15,846 nucleotides of DNA from Candidatus Eiseniibacteriota bacterium (GTDB taxonomy: Bacteria > Joyebacterota > Joyebacteria > Joyebacterales > Joyebacteraceae): positions 1 to 15,846 of the forward strand of contig JAUWBY010000027.1 in assembly GCA_030609605.1 (NCBI GenBank), given 5' to 3'. Shown one piece after another: positions 1 through 8,200 of the stretch (position 1 is the first letter of the stretch; every line of letters starts with the position of its first letter). The notes beneath the pieces were generated by a model. That model made no database searches. It was given only the letters and a program-made list of their open reading frames with translations, and was not told the DNA's origin. Position numbers and translations under genes: made by a program.

Positions 1-675
1 GTAGGTGCCTGGTTTGATCTCGAGCGTCGCGCGCCAGAGGCCGTCGTCACCCAGAGCCATCGGGTCGGCGTTCGCGTCCCAGCCGTTGAACGCACCGGCC
101 ACGAAGACCTCACCCGCATCCGGCATATCGAGTTCGAACGAGACCTCGGTGGCTTGAGCGGAGCTCTCGCGAGTGACCTCGGCCGACGACGCAGCGGCGC
201 CCTCACCGCTGATCACGGTTCCAGTCACACGCTCGGGGTCGTACCGGATGGATGGTGGGACAACGACGATGGAGTTCTCGAATCCACCCTCGTAGGCCAC
301 ATCGGGATTGTTCGGATCCTGCTCCCACCGAAGCCCGCCGTCGATCACGAACTTGTACTGATACCGGCCCGGAGGAAGCGGCACGACGATGTTCCATATC
401 CCGTCACCGTCGGGGTCGGACATTGGATCGATCACCGGATCGTAGCGCCCCCCACCTTCCGTCCCACCCCAGTTGTTGAAGTTGCCGGCCAGCGTAACCT
501 GTCGCGCCGAGGGCGCGTAGTAGTTGAACGAGAACCCTCCCTGAACTTCGTGCGGCGCCGGGAGCCTGTCCTCTATCACACTCAGGACGCCGGCGCAGGA
601 AGAAAGCACAAGCCCCAAGGCTATCAGAAGCACGGGGACCGCGAGTCGAGCTCTTTTCACAGCATTGATGCTCAT
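1..675 (-). CDS. Outer-membrane-type lipoprotein with tandem CBM48 (glycogen-binding, AMPK-beta-like) domains; 3' end missing
   Basis: The frame reads 225 codons from the ATG at 675 to the window edge without a stop, so the C-terminus is missing. Residues 6-24 are a basic-then-hydrophobic signal with a perfect lipobox L24-S25-S26-C27, predicting lipidation on Cys27. A first CBM48/E-set domain spans about residues 46-137, with LAGNFNNW near 62-69, YKFVIDG at 107-113, W117 and the closing N134-S135. These match the aromatic, lysine and asparagine positions that contact glucan in AMPK-beta carbohydrate-binding modules. A linker rich in Ala, Ser and Glu (about 146-178) leads to a second CBM48 starting near 179 (VAGAFNGWDANADPM), which is cut after PGTY. 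An Asp-Gly-rich loop at 87-92 resembles a calcium loop. The ribosome site GGAGGT lies 7 nt upstream of the ATG and abuts the stop of the preceding barrel gene, so translation is probably coupled. Family membership is seen in the sequence; alpha-glucan as ligand is inferred. It could instead bind another surface polysaccharide or serve only as a structural module. Confidence 0.87.
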   Translation of the reverse strand, partial: MSINAVKRARLAVPVLLIALGLVLSSCAGVLSVIEDRLPAPHEVQGGFSFNYYAPSARQVTLAGNFNNWGGTEGGGRYDPVIDPMSDPDGDGIWNIVVPLPPGRYQYKFVIDGGLRWEQDPNNPDVAYEGGFENSIVVVPPSIRYDPERVTGTVISGEGAAASSAEVTRESSAQATEVSFELDMPDAGEVFVAGAFNGWDANADPMALGDDGLWRATLEIKPGTY

Positions 676-689
676 CGCCTCCACCTCCC

Positions 690-2738
690 CTAGAACGAGA
701 TGACGGCCATGAGGCCGATCGTCCTGGCATCCACGAGTGCCTGCTCCGCGTCGAGAACGTCGGCCGCACTGTGATTCCAGAGATAGTCCGAACGCCATCG
801 CTCACGGCCGTTGGCGCGGCCCTCGACGGGCACGTCGACATAGCCCCGAGGATTCACTCCGTAGCCGAGCCTCAACTCGATGTTCTTGCGCGGACTGTAG
901 ACGACGGCCAGGTATGGCTGGAAGAACGACTCATCCGAACCAGCGCCGGAGGTGTCCGGCACATCCTTGTATGTCATCTGCCTCGCGTCCAGCAAGATCC
1001 CCCAGTCCTCGGCGAACGAGAACCAGGCGCGGAAGTCGATCTCCATCGTGTCGTAGGCGTCCCACAGCCCGTCGTCCAGATCGTAGCTCATCGACTCGGC
1101 CTCGAACTCGACCCAGAACCTGTCCTCGCTGATGTTGGCACGGAAGCGGGGGGCCATCCTCGATACCGTCCCCTCCCAGGAGAGGGAGACATCGGTCGAG
1201 TCGGGCGCGTACGCCCAATCGTACGTCGCGCGGTCGTACTCGAGCAGAAACTCGAAGATCCCGAAGGTGAGGTCTGCTTCCAGCTCGCAGAGCCAGTCGT
1301 TCCGCTCGGGAAGCGCGTCGTAGACGTTTGCGGAGAACGGCGAATCATCGGGACGAATCTCCGTATACTGGCGGAGAGCATCCCCCGCCCAGACAGGAGA
1401 ACCGAAGGCGACGTACTCCTCGCCCGGATCCATCCCGTCCATGCTCGTTCGTCCTATCTCCAGATCCAGACGCAGGGATTCAAGCGGCCTCGATTCAAGC
1501 TCCAGCTTGATGAGCGACCCCGTCATCACGCCGGCCTCTACGTCGATGACACCGTCACCATACTCATCCCCATCCACCTTTTCATTGTTTCCCATGTCCC
1601 AGATGCTCGCATACCTGTAGCTCGCGTACTCCGCCCGCAGGCCGAGGAGCGTCTCGTGAACCTGCCAATCGAGATCGACTCCGATGCAGCGCTCTTCATT
1701 CGAGAGCTCGAACCAGTCGCTTGACGACCCGATCTCGTCGATGAATTCCTGAAGATGTGGACTGTAGTTGTTGCCCGTCCAGTCTATCCACCAGCCGTCC
1801 TTGAACGACACGTACGTCGCTCCGAGCCCGACCGGCCCGAGAGGCCGCTTGAGTCTGAGGCCGACCAGATCGGTGTCGGTGTTGTCGTATATGGATGGGT
1901 CGTTGTAGGTATCGTAGTCGTAGGCGTTGGCATAGACGGCCACCAGATCCACGCCCCAGGAATCGCTCTCGAGAAGGACTCCTTGAGCCCCACGGCCGTA
2001 CGGAATGTGCTCCTCAGCAATCGTTCCGGTGAGATCCGTGTGACCGACGGTCTCAAGAGGATTATCGAACTGCACGCGCTCCTCATTGTAGAACCCGGTC
2101 ACAGTGAACGGTCCGCCCTCGAGCCTGACGTTGCCGCAGTAGAGATCGGCATGGATCTCCTTGATATCACCCGTGCCGGTGGCAAGTCTCACGGTCGCTC
2201 CCCCCGTGACCTTCGAAGTCACCGTCGGATTGACCGAGACGAAGACCTCGTGCTGAGGCCGCGTGAGTCTCCATCTTGGGTCGCTTGGAAGATCGCTCTC
2301 TGTGTCGTAGGTCGCGCGATACCAGCCGTTCAACCTCACGCGCGAGTTCACGGCGGTGTTGGAGATGGGCGCGGCAACAGTCGCCACGACCGGATCTCCG
2401 TCCTCCCCGATCGTGAGCTCCGAGTTGCCGTAGTCACCTGCGGTCTTGGGATTGTCCGGATCCGCCACCCACTGCGAGCCGTTCAGAACGAACTTGTACT
2501 CGTAGACTCCGGGCGCCAGATCGATGACCACGCTCCACACACCTTCTTCGTCCGCCGTCATCGGATCAGCGTTCAGATTCCAGTTGTTGAATATGCCGGC
2601 CAGGCTCACACTCGCGGCATACGGGTCGCTGTAGGTGAATTCGATCCCGGCATCCACCTTGGAGAACCCGGCTCGTGCCGGTGACGCCATCACCGCCGTG
2701 ATCAGAACCAGTACCAACATCAGATGGCTCTTTCTCAT
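690..2738 (-). CDS. CBM48 domain fused to an outer-membrane beta-barrel (putative glucan-binding porin)
   Basis: A 682-residue protein. Residues 1-23 form a classical signal peptide (basic RK, hydrophobic core, cleavage after A-R-A). Residues about 31-110 are a complete CBM48 domain: SLAGIFNNWNLNADPM, a PGVYEYKFVLNG strand pair, and the glucan-contact equivalents W53, K82, W90 and N105. From about 130 to the end the sequence is long, acidic and aromatic, with alternating hydrophobic strands (for example VGLRLKRPL, LRLDLEIGR, FRAWFSF) and a final strand IGLMAVISF. The terminal phenylalanine is the usual signature of outer-membrane barrel insertion by the BAM machinery. No catalytic glycosidase motif is visible. 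The start ATG has GGAG 9 nt upstream. It lies 29 nt after the preceding barrel gene and 14 nt before the CBM48 lipoprotein. The periplasm-or-surface N-terminal glucan module plus barrel suggests binding and passage of oligosaccharides, which is inference. The barrel itself is not one I can assign to a named family. Confidence 0.82.
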   Translation of the reverse strand: MRKSHLMLVLVLITAVMASPARAGFSKVDAGIEFTYSDPYAASVSLAGIFNNWNLNADPMTADEEGVWSVVIDLAPGVYEYKFVLNGSQWVADPDNPKTAGDYGNSELTIGEDGDPVVATVAAPISNTAVNSRVRLNGWYRATYDTESDLPSDPRWRLTRPQHEVFVSVNPTVTSKVTGGATVRLATGTGDIKEIHADLYCGNVRLEGGPFTVTGFYNEERVQFDNPLETVGHTDLTGTIAEEHIPYGRGAQGVLLESDSWGVDLVAVYANAYDYDTYNDPSIYDNTDTDLVGLRLKRPLGPVGLGATYVSFKDGWWIDWTGNNYSPHLQEFIDEIGSSSDWFELSNEERCIGVDLDWQVHETLLGLRAEYASYRYASIWDMGNNEKVDGDEYGDGVIDVEAGVMTGSLIKLELESRPLESLRLDLEIGRTSMDGMDPGEEYVAFGSPVWAGDALRQYTEIRPDDSPFSANVYDALPERNDWLCELEADLTFGIFEFLLEYDRATYDWAYAPDSTDVSLSWEGTVSRMAPRFRANISEDRFWVEFEAESMSYDLDDGLWDAYDTMEIDFRAWFSFAEDWGILLDARQMTYKDVPDTSGAGSDESFFQPYLAVVYSPRKNIELRLGYGVNPRGYVDVPVEGRANGRERWRSDYLWNHSAADVLDAEQALVDARTIGLMAVISF

Positions 2739-2767
2739 GTCACAATCTCCGTCTTGAGCGCTTGCCT

Positions 2768-4333
2768 CTAGTAGTAGATTCTTATGAAGGCCTTGAAGAC
2801 CTTCTCCATGACCGTGCTGGAACCGTGGCTGACGAAATCCCCGTCGTTCACAAGCTCATTGCTGTGATCCGGGTTGCCGTACTCGACAAAGAACTCGGCG
2901 CCCGACCAACCCAGATACCTGACCTGGGCGAAGGCCGTCTGTCGGGATTCCGTGGGTTCACTCACGTTCATCACGCGCGTATAGAATTTCCAGTCGTCGC
3001 TCAGGTTGACGTTCGCCTCGAAGCCGTACGCAGAAACCTCGTAGATGGTATCGACGTCCCTGATACGAAATTGTGTGCGCAGCTTGACCAGCCTGTTTTC
3101 ACCCGTGATCTCGAACAGGAGGTTTGGCCAGATACCGTCCCTGTTCTCGTAGACCTTGTACTCCGCCTTCCCCGTAAAACCGTTGACGAACTCGACGTAG
3201 GCCTCGGTTCCCCATTCCTGTCTCATGCCGTATTCGGAAGTGCTGTAGTCCTTCGGCTCTTCCTTGAAGGTCCAGTACTTGAGGTTGATGGCCTTTCTGG
3301 ACACGCGGTAGTGCGCCTCCGCGTAGTACTTGGTGTAGCCGTTGAGGTTGCGCCGATCCCAACTCGCAAGGCGGTCGGCGTAGAAGCCCTCTCCGTAGTC
3401 GCCATATGAAGCGAGGAGCCTGATGGGGCCGGCTCGGATATCCCGGATCTCCGTCTTGAAGCCGGCAAGACCGGAATCGTCTGAGTCGTTAAGCCCACCG
3501 GAGTTATTGTAGCCGTACTCGGCCGCCCAGGTGACGCGGCCGAAGCGCGAGAGGAACGGGACGACCTCTCCCAGAGCCAGCTCGGAATCAAGAGCGACAA
3601 CCTCGCTGTAGCTCCCGGAGCTGCCGTGGAAAGGAGTCTCACTGAAATCCCTTCGCGCATAGGTGGTTCCGAGGAGCCCCCTGTCACCCAGAAAGCGACG
3701 GTTCAGTCTGAAACCCCGGTAGTCGTCAGTGCTGCTCGATACTGTGTCTGCCTCCGTGGCGCCCGGGTAGTACTCCAGCTCGTCGGCCATTTCGACGAAG
3801 CCCATGGAGGCATAGTCGCTCCGCTCGCTGTAGAAAGCCGCACCGTGGAATCCGAACACGTCCCAGAAATCGAGTCGCACACCCTGCGCCCTCACCCCCC
3901 AGTCGTCGTGCTTGACCTCGCCCTGATCGACAATGGCCAGAAGCGGCTCGTTGAGCCAGAAGCGGTCCTGTCCAGTGAAGAGATGCGCCTCAACCTTGCT
4001 CCCGCGGAAACGCATGTGCGCCTCGTTCAGGAAGACACGCGTCTCCTTCACGTCCTCCGCCCACCGGTCCGACGCGGCCGACACCTTGAGAAATGTGTCG
4101 ATGTCCGTCCACGGGCTGCTCTTGAGTCTGAACTCTGCGTAGAGCCTCGGGTTCTCGAGCTGCCAGGTTGGATCACCGCCCCTCCCGCTCGTCAGCTGCA
4201 ACATCAGATCCGAGTAGCCCTCGAGCGTGGTGACCGCAGCGACGGGCGTGGCGAGAACTACGATGGCTGCCACACACGCGACCACGATGAGCACGGTCGG
4301 ACGCGGTACCCCGGTTTTGCCGTTACGTGTCAC
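2768..4333 (-). CDS. Putative outer-membrane beta-barrel protein (porin-like)
   Basis: A 521-residue protein that begins with GTG. The start is supported by a strong AAGGAG 6 nt upstream (4340-4345). A signal peptide with a long hydrophobic stretch (about residues 13-29) is cleaved near V-A-A33. The mature part consists of amphipathic alternating strands rich in Tyr, Trp and Phe with acidic loops, for example VEAHLFTGQDRFWLNE, RVTWAAEYGYNN and KAINLKYWTFKEEP. It ends in FKAFIRIYY, an aromatic terminal strand typical of barrel proteins. The length fits a 16-22 strand barrel. It has no CBM48 domain, unlike the next gene, and I cannot assign it to a named porin family. It is 34 nt downstream of the PorV-like gene and 29 nt upstream of the CBM48-barrel gene. 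A role in passage of substrate across the outer membrane, or as a partner of the neighbouring glucan-binding proteins, is inferred only from context. Confidence 0.75.
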   Translation of the reverse strand: MTRNGKTGVPRPTVLIVVACVAAIVVLATPVAAVTTLEGYSDLMLQLTSGRGGDPTWQLENPRLYAEFRLKSSPWTDIDTFLKVSAASDRWAEDVKETRVFLNEAHMRFRGSKVEAHLFTGQDRFWLNEPLLAIVDQGEVKHDDWGVRAQGVRLDFWDVFGFHGAAFYSERSDYASMGFVEMADELEYYPGATEADTVSSSTDDYRGFRLNRRFLGDRGLLGTTYARRDFSETPFHGSSGSYSEVVALDSELALGEVVPFLSRFGRVTWAAEYGYNNSGGLNDSDDSGLAGFKTEIRDIRAGPIRLLASYGDYGEGFYADRLASWDRRNLNGYTKYYAEAHYRVSRKAINLKYWTFKEEPKDYSTSEYGMRQEWGTEAYVEFVNGFTGKAEYKVYENRDGIWPNLLFEITGENRLVKLRTQFRIRDVDTIYEVSAYGFEANVNLSDDWKFYTRVMNVSEPTESRQTAFAQVRYLGWSGAEFFVEYGNPDHSNELVNDGDFVSHGSSTVMEKVFKAFIRIYY

Positions 4334-4339
4334 TTGGAG

Positions 4340-4345
4340 CTCCTT
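4340..4345 (-). promoter_or_regulatory. Ribosome-binding site deciding a GTG start
   Basis: AAGGAG on the minus strand, 6 nt before GTG at 4333. It supports GTG as the initiation codon of the barrel gene and places a normal signal peptide at the N-terminus. Confidence 0.7.
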
Positions 4346-4367
4346 CGAGAATCATCCTTGCGAACGC

Positions 4368-5243
4368 TTACCACAGAAGCGTGGCCGAGAGGCGATACAT
4401 GCTGCCTATCCGCCGCTCCGACAGCAGCGCAACATCCAGTCTAAGGTTCTTCGATTTAATGCCGAGTCCGGCGGTGACCCTGTCGCGGTTCATGCCCGCA
4501 CGCAGCGCGAACGCGTCATAGAACCATACCTCGGTTCCCAGGTTCAGTGATGATTTCTCGTCATAGAACTCGGGCGCCTCGCGCGGAGCCCGCCACTCGA
4601 TGCTCATCAGCATGACTTCACGGAAGGTGTACGTCCCGCCAAGGCGGAGTTCCATGTAGAGGGGATCGCTTGCTTCCGACGCCTCTATCAGTTGAAGCTC
4701 CGGCTCGCCGAGATTCCTCAGTGTGGCGCCGACGGACCAAGTGTTCCTGCGGTAGAGCCCGCCGAGATCGACAGCATATCCGGCGTCCCCACCCGAGTCG
4801 AACGATGGATCGTTGTAGTAATCGTAACCGGGCGCATCTATCGCGAAGCGTTTGACGCTCAGTCCTACCGCCAGGTGGTCGATCGGAGTTCGGCCTCCGC
4901 AACCCAGAAGGAGCGTGTCCTCACTGTAGAGATCCTCTGCGCTCGTTCTCATCCACCCAACCGCGATGCCCCGCCGGCCGTTCCCGTACCCGGCCATGGC
5001 CGAATCTTCAGCCAACCCCTCAACACTGTAGACACTCGTACGCATCCCGAACAACTGGACCCGGTCCAGCGAGGCCAGCCCCGCGGGATTCCAGTGAAGG
5101 GCCGTCACGTCATCGGCCACCGCGACGAAGGCCCCGCCCATGCCCATCGCGCGCGCGCCCGTCTCCATCTCGATGAAGTTGGCCTCTGCGACGAAAGGCA
5201 GGAACAGAAGCACAGTACAGAAGACCCATATCTTCCCGTTCAT
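4368..5243 (-). CDS. PorV/PorQ- or UPF0164-like outer-membrane protein (OMPP1/FadL-type barrel)
   Basis: A 291-residue protein with a signal peptide cleaved near A-E-A21. The first mature segment carries ETGARAMGMGGAFVAVADD followed by a WNPAGLA motif (about residues 27-57). This is the signature of the PorV/PorQ and UPF0164 group within the OMPP1/FadL barrel superfamily. The rest is beta-strand-rich and ends in LSATLLW with an aromatic last residue. In Bacteroidota, PorV carries type IX secretion substrates from the translocon to the attachment complex; whether this homologue does so is inference. The context is suggestive, because the gene lies directly downstream of the giant protein with a FlgD-like C-terminal domain. 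An alternative ATG at 5252 would add MPD, but its GAGGA would sit directly against the codon. The ATG at 5243 has the same GAGGA 9 nt away and is preferred. Confidence 0.82.
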   Translation of the reverse strand: MNGKIWVFCTVLLFLPFVAEANFIEMETGARAMGMGGAFVAVADDVTALHWNPAGLASLDRVQLFGMRTSVYSVEGLAEDSAMAGYGNGRRGIAVGWMRTSAEDLYSEDTLLLGCGGRTPIDHLAVGLSVKRFAIDAPGYDYYNDPSFDSGGDAGYAVDLGGLYRRNTWSVGATLRNLGEPELQLIEASEASDPLYMELRLGGTYTFREVMLMSIEWRAPREAPEFYDEKSSLNLGTEVWFYDAFALRAGMNRDRVTAGLGIKSKNLRLDVALLSERRIGSMYRLSATLLW

Positions 5244-5252
5244 GTCAGGCAT

Positions 5253-5257
5253 TCCTC
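5253..5257 (-). promoter_or_regulatory. Ribosome-binding site of the PorV-like gene
   Basis: GAGGA on the minus strand, between the upstream TAG stop (5259-5261) and the ATG at 5243 (spacing 9 nt). It argues against the ATG at 5252, which would leave no spacing, and places initiation within reach of the terminating ribosome. Confidence 0.55.
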
Positions 5258-5258
5258 G

Positions 5259-8200
5259 CTACTTGATGACAACGACTGGACGGTTGACCCGCTCGTAGGT
5301 CGGCTCCGTCTTGAACTTCGCCTCCAACCTCATCACGTAGATGCCGTACGGCACAACGTGGCCGTTCTCGTCGGTCCCGTCCCAGTCGATGCTTCCCCGG
5401 AGCCATCCGGTGAACTCGGTCGGCTGATGCCAAACGAGCTGACGGGCGAGACGTCCGGAAAGATCGTAGAACTCGACATTGACGTGGTCGGCCTCCCGAC
5501 CAAGATAGAACGTGATCGTAGTGGAATCATAGATACCGTCGCCGTTCGGTGAGAACGGGTTCGGCTCGGAGATAACACCAGAGAGTCCCACGGTATCGTC
5601 GAAATCGAGCCCATTCCAGAAGAAGATACCGAAGAGGCCGAGCACATCCGCCACGGCGCCTACCGTATTGCTCGACGGACTGTTCGCCGCCCCCTCGAGA
5701 ATCCATCGGTCGGTCTCAATGATCCACTGGAAGAGCCCGAACTTCCCCTGGTCGAGCGGTCCCGCGTCGTACTCGGGGTAGTGGAGCGACAGGGTCACCT
5801 GTCCTTCGAGGTCCACGGGCGTTCCGTCCTCCTTCTCGAGCGCCAGCGTTCGTGCTGTCCCGATGAAGTCCATATCGGGACGGATGTTGGCGATGTCGAC
5901 CGCCGAAGCTGCAACAGGTGTAAGCACGAGTTCAAGGCTGTCGCCTCTCTCCGTGACCAGGCTTGATTCATACATCGTTACCGTGGTCCCGTCCTGGAAG
6001 AGGAACACTACGGCTTCGTCCGCGGCCGTAGTATCCGAGTGGGCGATCCGCTGCGACTCTGCCCACGGCTCGGGAATCGCCAGCTCAAAAGGACCGGCCC
6101 AGATGTCGTTCTCGTTTGACGACTTATCGGTCGCATGTATGTAACCCACGAGGACCCGACCCATACCGGTAACATTCAGATCGACCTCGTCCGCCACCGC
6201 CGTGATGTCGGCTCGTGCCACGTCCGCCGCCCAGACATCGCCGATGAGATTGACCATGTCCACGACATGACGTGTCGTGTCCCCCAGTGTGTGCCAGAAG
6301 AACCGTGCGGTCTCGACGCCGGATACGGGGTCGGTGATGGTCGTCCAGAAGACGGCCGGAGCGCCATCGAGAGCCAGCCAGGGGATGTGTTCGATCGTCC
6401 CCTCGCCCTCACCGGGAATGTGCCCCTCCCGCCCGTGGCCCTCGAACTCGGCGATAATGGGCGGCGAGAAGTCCTCAGCGAAGCTCGCCTCCAGCAGACA
6501 CGCGACCTTGCTCTCGTCGAATCGCTGCTCCGCATCCGCCGTTGTGTAATCGAGCATCTCTTCCTGAGTTCGCCCGGGTGCTTTGCCCTCGCCCGGCGAC
6601 ACTGCCACGTCTATCAGGTTCGCGTCGCGGTCGCGACCGCCCTCGCTGTCGCGCCCACCGCCAAATTGCCACTCGCCGGTGTTCTTGTTGATCCAGCGTA
6701 TGCCTCCCAAGTTCGAGTCCGACGTTTCGCCGTCGTGCGACGAGATGCATACAATGATGTCCCAGTTGCCGATATCTGCGTCTTCATCAGCGTCATCCCC
6801 GAAGAGGTCGCGCCGCACGCGGACGTCGATGAAGTTCTCCTCGTAGTTGTCACACATCGCGATGTCGCTGTCGTTCTTGTAGAGGCTCCAGCTCGCGGAT
6901 GAGTTCGAGTCGTTCGAGTTGACGAACCACTTGCCCCACCCCTCTATCGAAATGCCGTAGTCCCACGCATCGACGCTGGCGACATCGACATACCGGTTCG
7001 GGAAGCCGCTAGTCGAACCGGCCCCTTCCTTCGCATCGATGTAGATGTCGATCTTCTGGAGATTCAGGTCTGTTCGGTATGGGTCGTCGCACGTCTGCTC
7101 GCTCGGCTGTGGAGCGCCCCAATCTGCGGCTCCGGCGTCCTGATGATTGATAAGCTGAGCGACGTAGGTTCTGAAGACAAGCCAGTCACCGTCAGCGAAG
7201 ATCTCGAAGCTTGTTATGTCGAACGAACCGGGGAAGAAGACCAAGTTGGTCGGGTAGTAGTAGTAGAGCCCGCTGACCGGGTTACCGCTGCCGTCGAGCT
7301 GATTCGGACCGTGGTCGTCGCCTTCCGCATCGGTGAACTGCCTCAGGGCCGTCGCAGGATTATGCACGGTCAGGGTGATCCCGGCGGTCGCCGGCCAGAC
7401 ATTGGCGGCGTCCCTCGCAGTGACTGTCACGAGGTGTTCACCGTCGGACGCGGACGACGTGAGAGTATCTGCAATGGTGTAGACACCGTCTCCGCTTATC
7501 ATGTCAGCCCCTTCGCCATCGTCCTGCATTCTGACGAGGGGTTCCCCTCCAATGTCCGAGAGGTTCAGAAAAACATCGCCGATGCCTCCACCGGTATCCG
7601 TCACTTCAATGCTGTAGGTCACGACATCACCCGGCTGCGCCGGCGATGGGCTGGCCTGTCCGTTCGCGAGCCCCGGTGCAAACCCCTCACTCACGACGAC
7701 ATAGTCGGCGTAGTTCGTGAGCGTCACAGGCGTCGTCGCCGTTTCCCACCACTCACCGGTCTCGGGCTCCATGTCGTGCGTGGCGTCGTGCGGCACCGAG
7801 TCAAGGGCCGTTCGCTGCTCCCCGTCGGTCTCCTGCATGACGTACGCTTCGAGTCGGAGAGTGTCGCCGACAGCAGCCTCGATCACCGCAAGCGGGATGC
7901 GGAACGCTGTTTTCTCAACACTCTTCGCGATCCACGAGACCACGTCCGCGCCGTCCACCCAGTCGGTGACCCATATCCCATTCAAGTGGTCATAGAACTG
8001 CCAGCCGCCTCCGCTCCACTTTCTCAAGTCGGCGTAGTTCTCAGCTGCGTACTTGTAGGTGAAGGCGTAGTCAGGCAGAAGGTCATGCCCGTAGTTTATC
8101 GGAAAGGTGAACGGCTCGGGTGTCGCTCCCGCCGCATCACCGTTGGCCTCAATCGCCAGGCCAAGATGAACACCATCCCAGTTGGAGCTGAAATCGAGCG

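Noticed and set aside
1755..2684. Plus-strand open frame of 309 codons opposite the CBM48-barrel gene
   Set aside because: It is antisense to a clear signal-peptide, CBM48 and barrel protein. No motif or start signal supports it.
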